A stretch of 64,000 nt of DNA from Antrihabitans spumae (GTDB taxonomy: Bacteria; Actinomycetota; Actinomycetes; Mycobacteriales; Mycobacteriaceae): NCBI RefSeq assembly GCF_043944905.1, contig NZ_JBIMSN010000008.1, positions 62,001 through 126,000 of the forward strand, read 5' to 3'. Numbering within the stretch: position 1 is the stretch's first letter; the number at the start of each line of letters is the position of its first letter. Positions 15,683 to 22,824 of this stretch are shown piece after piece. Below the pieces are notes generated by a model. The model was given only the letters and a program-made list of their open reading frames with translations. It had not been told where the DNA came from and did not search any database. The translations under genes and the position numbers were made by a program.

Positions 15683-16878
15683 CGGACTCGCTTGTCCTGG
15701 TCATCAATTCGGGTTCGTCGTCGCTGAAGTATCAGCTCGTCGACACCGCGACCGGCGCTGCGGTTGCCAGTGGTCTCGTCGAAAGGATCGGCGAAGCGGA
15801 CGGCATCATCGCCCACACCGTTGACGGCGAGACGATCGAGCACAGGGGACCGATCGCCGACCATGCCGAAGGCTTGCGGCTGGCATTCGACATGTTCGAA
15901 CGGACCGGGCACGGCCTGACCTCGGCCGGTGTCGCGGCGGTCGGTCACCGGGTGGTCCACGGCGGCAACGTGTTCTACGAGCCGACCCTGATCACCGACG
16001 ACGTCGTCGCCGAAATATCACGACTGTCGACCTTGGCGCCGCTGCACAATCCCCCGAACGTCGTCGGTATCGAAAGCGCACGAGCGCTGCTGCCGCAGGT
16101 GCCGCACGTTGCCGTGTTCGACACCGCGTTCTTTCACGGTTTGCCAGCTGCGGCAAGCACATACGCGATCGACATCGATGTTGCCAAGCGTCATGGCGTG
16201 CGGCGCTACGGTTTTCACGGCACCTCGCACGACTTCGTTTCGAGCCGAGTTGCGGAATTCCTCGGCCGCGACCGAGCGGACTTCAACCAAATCGTGCTGC
16301 ATCTCGGCAACGGTGCGTCGGCGTCGGCAATCGAGCGTGGCAAGGCAATCGACACGTCCATGGGTCTCACCCCGCTCGAAGGGCTGGTCATGGGCACCCG
16401 CAGCGGCGATATCGATCCAGGGATCGTTCTGCATCTGCGCCGCAGCGCAGAACTCGACGTCGACGCGATCGACGAACTGCTCAACCGGCGGTCCGGACTC
16501 AAAGGCCTCTCCGGCGTCAACGACTTCCGCGAATTGCAGGGCCTGATCGACGCGGGGGACGAGGGCGCGAAGCTTGCCTACGACGTCTACATCCATCGCC
16601 TGCGCCGCTACATCGGCGCCTACCTGATCGAGCTCGGTGGCGCCGACGTCATCACATTCACGGCCGGGGTCGGTGAGAACAGCCCAGGGGTTCGCGCCGA
16701 TGCGCTCGCGGGACTGACACGCTTCGGAATCGCCGTCGACCCGGATCGAAATACCGCGAAAAGCCGCGAGGCGCGGGTGATTTCGCCCGACGGCGCGGAG
16801 GTGACGGTGCTGGTGGTGCCGACCAACGAAGAACTGGCGATCGCGCGTGCCGCGATCAGAACCAGCTCTTCGGCCTGA
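15679..16878 (+). CDS. ackA: Acetate kinase
   Basis: The 399-residue enzyme has the acetate kinase signatures VINSGSSSLKYQL near the N-terminus and YGFHGTSHDFVS near residue 177. The phosphate-binding segment HLGNGASASAI and the late FTAGVGENS are also present. It interconverts acetyl phosphate and ADP with acetate and ATP, completing the pta pathway. The ATGA overlap with the pta stop indicates a translationally coupled operon. Its last 23 bases overlap the 3' end of the convergent pknG gene, which leaves no space for a terminator between them. Confidence 0.95.
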   Translation: MTDSLVLVINSGSSSLKYQLVDTATGAAVASGLVERIGEADGIIAHTVDGETIEHRGPIADHAEGLRLAFDMFERTGHGLTSAGVAAVGHRVVHGGNVFYEPTLITDDVVAEISRLSTLAPLHNPPNVVGIESARALLPQVPHVAVFDTAFFHGLPAAASTYAIDIDVAKRHGVRRYGFHGTSHDFVSSRVAEFLGRDRADFNQIVLHLGNGASASAIERGKAIDTSMGLTPLEGLVMGTRSGDIDPGIVLHLRRSAELDVDAIDELLNRRSGLKGLSGVNDFRELQGLIDAGDEGAKLAYDVYIHRLRRYIGAYLIELGGADVITFTAGVGENSPGVRADALAGLTRFGIAVDPDRNTAKSREARVISPDGAEVTVLVVPTNEELAIARAAIRTSSSA

Positions 16879-19363
16879 TCGAATTGGCAAGGTCGACCAG
16901 TCGGTAGCGATGGGTTCGGCCGGGGGCGGTCCGTGCCAGTGCTCGCAGGCCGGCCTCGGTACCGCAGCGCAATCCGCGTTCGTCGAAGGTCACCCCGAGA
17001 AGGGTGCCTTCGGGAACATGTGCGGCATCCCCGGTTCGGGAGCTGTCCCGGAGATCGGCCCGCAGCCACTCGAGGGCGGTACCGAGAACGAGGGTCCGCA
17101 TCTGGACCGCCCTGCCCTCGTCGGGCGGTAGCGACTTCACGCGCGCCGCGGCGGACCTGATGGCATCCTCGTCGATATCCTCGGTTGCTCGACCGGTGAG
17201 CAGCGTCAACACGCTGGTCATGCGGGCCACGTTGAAGTGGCGTGACGACGGCGACACCTGGTCGAGCGCGTGGATCGATCCCGGTATGTCGCCACGCTGA
17301 GCGAGTTGCCTCGCCAACCCGAACGCCGCGCTCACGATGCCGTGGTCGGTCCGCCATACCGTCCGATAGAAACTCTCCGCGAACTGCTGCCACTGCTCTG
17401 GTTCGGGTGTATCCCACTGCTGCAGAACAAGTTCCGCGGTCGCTGCGAGGGCGAGCTTCGGGGCTATCTCGCCGGGCACCGCAGCAAGGACCGCGTCGAA
17501 ATGGGTGAAGGCGGACTCGTATTCACCGCCGAGCAGTGCTGCGAGACCGCCGTACCAATCGATCCGCCAATTCGCCCCGATCTTCGTATGCAGTCGCTTC
17601 AGTCGCTGTTCGGCTGCTGCTGTCTCCCCGAGGTCGATGTAGGCCTTCACCTCGGCGAGGGTGATCTCGAGATCGAACGATTCGACCGCGTCGGTCGCAC
17701 TGTTCTTTTCGCGGGCTTGGCGTAGTGATTCGAGGGTCTGGCTCGGCTCGCGGTGCACGGCGGCCGCGACGAGGGGCGCGCACGGGTCGGTCGGATCGAC
17801 CAGCGGCACCGGCAGCGCGTGCGCGACTTCCCTTGCGCTGATGAATTTGTCGCGACGAACGCCATCGGCGTAGACATCGGTTTGGCTGACCGCCTCGTCG
17901 GTTCCGAAGCTTGTCCGTTGCGGGCTGAAGATGGTGGACAGGCGGGGATGTTCGACTCCGGTTTCGAGCGCGAGAATTTCGCGCAGAACGCCGGCGAGCT
18001 GCCCGGACAGCTCGTGGGCCGACGCAAATCGAAGTGCTGGGTCGGGATTGGTCGCACGAAGCAGGAGTCGATAGAAGAACTCGTAGCGACTCAACAGCGG
18101 ATCGTCTGCGGGGGAGGGTATTCCGTCGAGGTAGCGGCCGTGTTTGCTCGGCAGGTCCAGCGTCAGCACGGCGAGAGTCCTGCCGACGGTGTAGATGTCC
18201 GATGCCACCGTCGGACCGGTCTTGGTGATCTCGGGAGCCTGATAACCGGGTGTGCCGTAGAGGTAGCCGTAGGACTCGATACCGGCGAGCGCGCCGAGGT
18301 CGATCAGCTTCAGCTGATCCTCGGTGAGCATGATGTTGTCCGGTTTGAGATCGTTGTAGACCAGACCGGTCGAGTGCAGGTAGTCGAGTGCAGGCAGAAT
18401 CTCGATGACGTAGGCGATCGCTTCGGGCACCGGAAGTCGTTTGTGCTCACGCTTTTTCAGTAGATCCCGCAGCGACTGGCCGCCGACGTACTCCATCACG
18501 ATGTAGCCGACCGGGTCGCCGTCGGGCAGGGGATGTTCGACGAAGTTGTGGATCTTGACGATGCTCGGATGGTTGAGTTCGGCGAGGAACTGCCGTTCCG
18601 CGACCGCGACGGCCTGAGCCTCCGCATCGCCGGTCTGGAGCAGGCCTTTCAAGACCACCCAACGATCGCTGACGTTGCGGTCGATCGCGAGGTAGATCCA
18701 GCCGAGACCGCCGTGCGCGATACAACCCTGCACCTCGTATTGGCCTGCGACCATGTCGCCTTCGTGCAGTTGCGGCCGGAAGTCGAACGGCGCACCGCAA
18801 TGCGCGCATTCTCCTGTTCGCTTGCCGCGGCCGGTGCCGTCGCTGCGGCCGACGGGCTTGGCGCATTTCCAGCAGAATCGTTTACCCTCCGAGACGACGG
18901 GATCGACGAGGACTGCTGATTTGGGATCGACCGGCGCCACTGCGGGAACCTCGACGAGACCGCCGCCGAGACGACGAATTCCCGGGCGGGACCGGACCGT
19001 TCGCGAACTGCGCCCCGACGACCGGGACCCCGACGTTGCGGTTGTGGCAGTCGTTGCCGATCCGTCCGAGCGCTGGGTTCCGCTCGTCCTGCTCTCCGCT
19101 GCCTGGGTGCCGGCTGCTCGGGTTCCGACTGCCTGGGTGCCGGCCGCTTGGGTGCCGACTTCTTGGGTTCCCGCCGCCTGGGTGCCGATGTCCTCGTGTT
19201 CCATCGCCGCCGCCTGCGTGCCGACCTCGACAGGCTCGTCCCGCTCGGCGGCCGACAGTTGGGTACCGACCTCGTCGGGGACGAATACCGCAGCCTGCGT
19301 GCCTTGTTCGTCGGCCTCGTCGTCGCGCCGAGGTTCGTCGGCTTCAGGTTCTTCGATCGCCAC
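16856..19363 (-). CDS. pknG: Serine/threonine protein kinase PknG with expanded N-terminal GTQ motif array
   Basis: The 835-residue protein keeps the PknG architecture: disordered N-terminus, rubredoxin-like domain with two CxxC pairs (CWKC and CAHC, residues 155-190), kinase domain with lysine in WVVLKGL and catalytic YNDLKPDN, and a C-terminal TPR region. M. tuberculosis PknG has about 750 residues. Most of the extra length lies in residues 20-97, where nine GTQ and one GTR tripeptides occur. In mycobacteria, PknG autophosphorylates its N-terminus, recruits the FHA protein GarA and controls glutamate metabolism. The GTG start lies five bases after the glnH stop, in a glnX-glnH-pknG operon. 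Confidence 0.93.
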   Translation of the reverse strand: MAIEEPEADEPRRDDEADEQGTQAAVFVPDEVGTQLSAAERDEPVEVGTQAAAMEHEDIGTQAAGTQEVGTQAAGTQAVGTRAAGTQAAESRTSGTQRSDGSATTATTATSGSRSSGRSSRTVRSRPGIRRLGGGLVEVPAVAPVDPKSAVLVDPVVSEGKRFCWKCAKPVGRSDGTGRGKRTGECAHCGAPFDFRPQLHEGDMVAGQYEVQGCIAHGGLGWIYLAIDRNVSDRWVVLKGLLQTGDAEAQAVAVAERQFLAELNHPSIVKIHNFVEHPLPDGDPVGYIVMEYVGGQSLRDLLKKREHKRLPVPEAIAYVIEILPALDYLHSTGLVYNDLKPDNIMLTEDQLKLIDLGALAGIESYGYLYGTPGYQAPEITKTGPTVASDIYTVGRTLAVLTLDLPSKHGRYLDGIPSPADDPLLSRYEFFYRLLLRATNPDPALRFASAHELSGQLAGVLREILALETGVEHPRLSTIFSPQRTSFGTDEAVSQTDVYADGVRRDKFISAREVAHALPVPLVDPTDPCAPLVAAAVHREPSQTLESLRQAREKNSATDAVESFDLEITLAEVKAYIDLGETAAAEQRLKRLHTKIGANWRIDWYGGLAALLGGEYESAFTHFDAVLAAVPGEIAPKLALAATAELVLQQWDTPEPEQWQQFAESFYRTVWRTDHGIVSAAFGLARQLAQRGDIPGSIHALDQVSPSSRHFNVARMTSVLTLLTGRATEDIDEDAIRSAAARVKSLPPDEGRAVQMRTLVLGTALEWLRADLRDSSRTGDAAHVPEGTLLGVTFDERGLRCGTEAGLRALARTAPGRTHRYRLVDLANSIRPKSWF
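19073..19306 (-). repeat. Coding repeat: GTQ motif array in the PknG N-terminus
   Basis: The segment encodes GTQ at residues 21, 33, 48, 60, 65, 70, 75, 85 and 95, and GTR at 80. From residue 60 to 85 the motif recurs every five residues, mostly as GTQAA or GTQxV. The DNA is a degenerate 15-base repeat. The first unit (GTQAAVFVPDE) resembles the STQAVFRPDF segment of M. tuberculosis PknG, as I recall it. Confidence 0.85.
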
Positions 19364-19368
19364 GGCGC

Positions 19369-20370
19369 TCAGTCCTCGTACTTCGGCTGCGGAGGGCCCG
19401 GCGATGGACCGAGGACGGCCAGCCAGCGGTTGTAGATGGCGTTCCACGTGCCGTCCGCACGAATCCGATCGAGCGTGGCGTTGACGAAACGGACGAGGTC
19501 CTCCTTGCCTTTGCCGATACCGATCCCATAGGGCTCGGGGCTGATGCTCTTGCCGACGACCTCGAGGTAGGGATCCTGCGCGGCAAGGCCCGCGAGTATC
19601 GCGTCGTCGGTACTCACCGCATCCACCTGTCGCTGCTGCAGCACCACGAGGCAGTCGGCCCAGCCGGGAACCGTCAAGATCGAAGCGGCAGGCTGCATTT
19701 GCTGAATGTGCTGCAGCGACGTCGTGCCGCGAACGATGCAAACACGCTTGCCTGCCAGGTCTTCGATACCGCGGATCCCGGAGTTCTTGACGGCAAGGAT
19801 GCGCTGGTTCGCCTGGTAGTACACGGTCGAGAAATCGACCTTCTGCCGGCGCGCACAGTTGATGGTCATCGTCTTCACCACGATGTCGACCGCGTCGGAC
19901 TGCAGCGCGGCCTCGCGATCGGCCGAGCCGAGTATGCGGTACTCGATGCGTTCGGGGTCGGTGAACAGGTCGCGGGCAATCTCTTTCGCGATCTCGACGT
20001 CGAAACCTTCGATGGCTCCGCTGATCGGGTCACGGAAGCTGAAGAGGTTGCTGCTCGTGTCCAGTCCGACGACAACTCGTCCGCGTGCGCGAATTGCGTC
20101 CACGTTCGGTCCAGGTGGTTCCGACGGGTCGGCGAGCGGGCGCAGGCTGACTGTCGGGTCGCCGCAGTCGCTGGTCGACGCGGCTGGCGGCGGCGTTGGG
20201 GCAGAGGCATTTTCGGCCTTGTTGGGCAGTGGTGGCTCGGTGTAGCTGACATCGCGAGCCGCCGGGTCGTCGAGGTCGGCAGGTGTTGCCGAGCAGGCGG
20301 CGACACCGAGCAGTGCGCAGGCGAGGATGGCGGTGAGCCAGGTGCGGGTTGTGCCGCGCTGCACCATCAT
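19369..20370 (-). CDS. glnH: Glutamate/aspartate-binding lipoprotein GlnH
   Basis: The 333-residue protein starts with a lipoprotein signal peptide ending in LLGVAAC, with the lipidated Cys at about residue 20. A Pro/Ala-rich linker follows, then a family 3 periplasmic binding domain (RVVVGLDTSSNLFSF, GFDVEIAKEIARDLF, AVSTDDAILAGLAAQDP). In mycobacteria GlnH binds Asp, Glu, Asn and Gln outside the membrane and signals through GlnX to PknG. The ATG overlaps the glnX stop by four bases and pknG follows five bases after its own stop, so the three are co-translated. There are no ABC permease genes nearby, which supports a sensing role. Confidence 0.92.
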   Translation of the reverse strand: MMVQRGTTRTWLTAILACALLGVAACSATPADLDDPAARDVSYTEPPLPNKAENASAPTPPPAASTSDCGDPTVSLRPLADPSEPPGPNVDAIRARGRVVVGLDTSSNLFSFRDPISGAIEGFDVEIAKEIARDLFTDPERIEYRILGSADREAALQSDAVDIVVKTMTINCARRQKVDFSTVYYQANQRILAVKNSGIRGIEDLAGKRVCIVRGTTSLQHIQQMQPAASILTVPGWADCLVVLQQRQVDAVSTDDAILAGLAAQDPYLEVVGKSISPEPYGIGIGKGKEDLVRFVNATLDRIRADGTWNAIYNRWLAVLGPSPGPPQPKYED

Positions 20371-21803
20371 CGGTACTCCCGCAAGCGCGGCAACAGGCCG
20401 ACGAGGACGAAGAACGCCGCGACGAATGCCAGAGTCAACGCTCCGGGCGTCAACTTGTCGACCACGGTCGAGGCGCGGGATACGTTGGACCGCAGCGTGT
20501 CTCGGGTATCGACGATGCCCTGCTGCACAGCTTTGTCCAACGCTTCGAATTGAGCGGTCGAATCTGCGTCGCCCGGCCCGATCGCGACGATCGACGCTCC
20601 GGTGAAATCGCCGGTCGCCAACGTATCGTTCATACGTTTGTGCGCCGCGAGCCAACCGGTGTGGGCCCTCAGCGCGTCGGCAACGCGATCGGATCCTTCG
20701 ATATCGGATCCGTAGTCGGTGAGGACGGCGCCGAGTCGTGCCATGTCCTCGTCGAACGCCACGTCGTACTCGCCGGAGGTGTCCCGACGCACCAACTTCA
20801 GTGTTTCGTCCGACCGTGCCTGCTGCGCGAGGATGCGACCCTCGGTCAGTTTCGCGAGCGGCAGGGTGCCGTGGCCGAGCGCGCGGTCCGCGGCAGCAGC
20901 GGACAGTGAGCCACCGACCGCCATCCACACGAACAGCGCGACCATGATCGCCGAGGCGACGATGAGCCCGGGGTTGAGGATTCTGCGCCAGTGCCTGGCA
21001 AGCAGGACTTGCACGCCGAACAGCGCGACGAGGGCGAGCACGAGGAGTGCAAACGAGAACCATGGCGGTGTCGTGTACGCGCGCTGGGCGTCGACGACGG
21101 CCGCGGACTGGCGCGCACTGAGATCTTCTGCGGCGGGCAGCATCGTCGTCTGCATCAGCGTCGATGCTTCGCCGAGATAGGCAGCGCCGACCGGATGGCC
21201 GTTACGGTTGTTGGTCCGTGCAGTTTCCACGAGGCCCGCGTACACGGGGAGTTTCGAGGCGATCGTCGCGGCCAGCTTGCGAGCATCGGCGTCCTCGGGG
21301 TCGGCCGCTCCGACCGCCAGTTCCGCGGCCGCTTCGCCGATCGCCTGCGAGTAGGCGTCGCGAACGGCCTTCGGTTCGATACCACCGGAGATGAAGGCTG
21401 TCGACGCGGCCGCGTCCGCGATCGACAGGGAGCTGTAGAGCCGCTGCGACGACGCCGCGTAGGGCTCGGTCTCGTCGAGGACGGTGTTCAAGGTCTGCTG
21501 CCGGTCGCGGACCGTCGCGGCGGCAACCGCACCCGCTGCAACGCACAGAACGACGAGCACGATGCCCATCGCGATCAGTCGCGCGGGCGATGACCGCAGA
21601 AAGACCCGCACATCACGCGGGTCGAGGTGCTCCCGAACGATCGCGGCGGCAGCTTTGGGAGTGAGCGATCCCTGCAATGCGGACAGCGGCGGTGTCGCGT
21701 CTTCCGACCGCGATCCGACCGGGCCGGGCTGCGACGATGTCGGGCGTTGCTCGCCCTCCTCGACAGCCGAGGCCGACGGGGCAGCGACCACGTGGACCTC
21801 CAT
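20367..21803 (-). CDS. glnX: Transmembrane sensor GlnX of the PknG pathway
   Basis: The 478-residue protein has a cytoplasmic N-terminus of about 70 residues and four transmembrane helices. Two alpha-helical extracytoplasmic regions lie between helices 1 and 2 and between helices 3 and 4. A short tail ends in LLPRLREYR. This is the GlnX layout, in which the outer helical domains are thought to receive the GlnH signal and pass it to PknG. Counterpart: M. tuberculosis Rv0412c. The ATG heads the operon, and an inverted repeat GCTCAC-4-GTGAGC lies 11 bases upstream of it. Confidence 0.9.
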   Translation of the reverse strand: MEVHVVAAPSASAVEEGEQRPTSSQPGPVGSRSEDATPPLSALQGSLTPKAAAAIVREHLDPRDVRVFLRSSPARLIAMGIVLVVLCVAAGAVAAATVRDRQQTLNTVLDETEPYAASSQRLYSSLSIADAAASTAFISGGIEPKAVRDAYSQAIGEAAAELAVGAADPEDADARKLAATIASKLPVYAGLVETARTNNRNGHPVGAAYLGEASTLMQTTMLPAAEDLSARQSAAVVDAQRAYTTPPWFSFALLVLALVALFGVQVLLARHWRRILNPGLIVASAIMVALFVWMAVGGSLSAAAADRALGHGTLPLAKLTEGRILAQQARSDETLKLVRRDTSGEYDVAFDEDMARLGAVLTDYGSDIEGSDRVADALRAHTGWLAAHKRMNDTLATGDFTGASIVAIGPGDADSTAQFEALDKAVQQGIVDTRDTLRSNVSRASTVVDKLTPGALTLAFVAAFFVLVGLLPRLREYR

Positions 21804-21897
21804 CGAGCGGACTGCTCACTCGCGTGAGCGCAGATGAAACGGAACTCTATTGTGGTCCGGCCCGGTCCACTCGTACTGCATTTCGATGACCGGAGGG

Positions 21898-21990
21898 TCA
21901 GATCGGGTCGACGACGAGCATTTCTGCCCAGTATCGAGCAGTGTCGGATCCCATAATCGGGGTGAGCAGATCGAAGAGCAGGTACGACAT
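21898..21990 (-). CDS. Possible small protein, 30 residues
   Basis: The frame encodes a peptide starting MSYLLFDLLTPIMGS and ending WAEMLVVDPI. It is rich in hydrophobic and aromatic residues rather than the Arg/Pro/Ser bias of chance frames in this DNA. A GGAAGG purine stretch lies about ten bases before the ATG. It faces the same way as glnX but lies upstream of it. I recognise no family. It could be a real small membrane-associated protein or chance. Confidence 0.3.
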   Translation of the reverse strand: MSYLLFDLLTPIMGSDTARYWAEMLVVDPI

Positions 21991-22100
21991 CGAGTTGGAA
22001 CCTTCCGTCGGGGTGGGGAGTGTGGGTTGCTTCGAGCGGGTTACCCAACTCGTGCGGAACGAATCACGCGCTAGGGTCGATGCTGACGATGGCCGGATCC

Positions 22101-22120
22101 TTCGGTCCTCGAGGACCGAA
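22101..22120. promoter_or_regulatory. Perfect 20-bp palindrome before mutT3
   Basis: TTCGGTCCTCGAGGACCGAA is identical to its reverse complement. It sits 16 bases upstream of the mutT3 ATG and downstream of a TAGGGT -10-like box, so a bound dimeric repressor would block transcription. As RNA it could also form a hairpin just before the ribosome site. No regulator gene is adjacent. Confidence 0.6.
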
Positions 22121-22136
22121 CGGGTGAGGCAGTTCG

Positions 22137-22820
22137 ATGCGTGGTGACGGCGACGGGTGGTCGTGGAGCTCGGACGGCAGTCGGCACTGGGGTAAACACG
22201 GTGCCGCCGGGCTGCTGCTGCGCGCGCCGCTGGCGAGCGGACACCCCGCGGTGCTCCTGCAGCATCGTGCGGTATGGAGTCACCAGGGTGGGACGTGGGG
22301 ACTCCCGGGCGGCGCACGCGACAGCCACGAATCGACCGTTCACGCCGCAGTTCGCGAAGCCGAAGAAGAGGCAGGCATCGCAGCAACCATGTTGCGAGTC
22401 CGGGCCGAGCGGGTGACCGCGCGGGCACTGAGCGGGTGGACCTACACCACAGTTGTCGCCGATGCGGCGTCACGATTGGCGACGACGTTGAACATGGAGA
22501 GTGCCGAGCTGCGCTGGGTACCCGAGGCCGACGTCCACGCGTTGCCACTGCATCCAGGCTTCGCTGCGAGCTGGGAGGAACTGCAGACCGTTCCGGTGCA
22601 GCTGCAGATCGACGCCGAGGCGGACCGCGCGGCGTTGACGGAGGCGCTACCGCGGACGATCGAGTTGCCGTCGGGTGGTTTCGGTTGGCTCTACCCGTTC
22701 GACGATCCGTTCGCCGGTCGGGATTCCGCTCTCACTGCTGTGCTGGCCGAACATGTGCCGAACGGCGTCGATATGGCCGGAAATGTCATAGCAATCCCGA
22801 CCGACCAGGTGCTTAATTGA
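22137..22820 (+). CDS. mutT3: Nudix hydrolase, MutT3-like
   Basis: The 227-residue protein has a complete Nudix box, GARDSHE followed by seven residues and REAEEEAGI, at about residues 60-82. The LLQHRAVWSHQGGTWGLPGG lead-in is typical of MutT-type enzymes. Mycobacterial MutT3 (Rv0413, about 217 residues) removes oxidised guanine nucleotides from the pool. Position between glnX and the thi genes matches that ortholog. A TGAGG ribosome site precedes the ATG. The next gene starts four bases after its stop, so the two may be co-transcribed. Confidence 0.85.
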   Translation: MRGDGDGWSWSSDGSRHWGKHGAAGLLLRAPLASGHPAVLLQHRAVWSHQGGTWGLPGGARDSHESTVHAAVREAEEEAGIAATMLRVRAERVTARALSGWTYTTVVADAASRLATTLNMESAELRWVPEADVHALPLHPGFAASWEELQTVPVQLQIDAEADRAALTEALPRTIELPSGGFGWLYPFDDPFAGRDSALTAVLAEHVPNGVDMAGNVIAIPTDQVLN

Positions 22821-22824
22821 CCTT

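Larger units (their letters stand above)
21804..22136. other. Divergent intergenic region between glnX and mutT3 (333 bp)
   Basis: This is the only gap longer than 300 bases. It contains an inverted repeat (GCTCAC, four bases, GTGAGC) just upstream of glnX, a possible 30-codon minus-strand frame, a TAGGGT -10-like box at 22072, and a perfect 20-bp palindrome close to mutT3. I see no RNA gene or larger reading frame with coding character. Confidence 0.7.
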
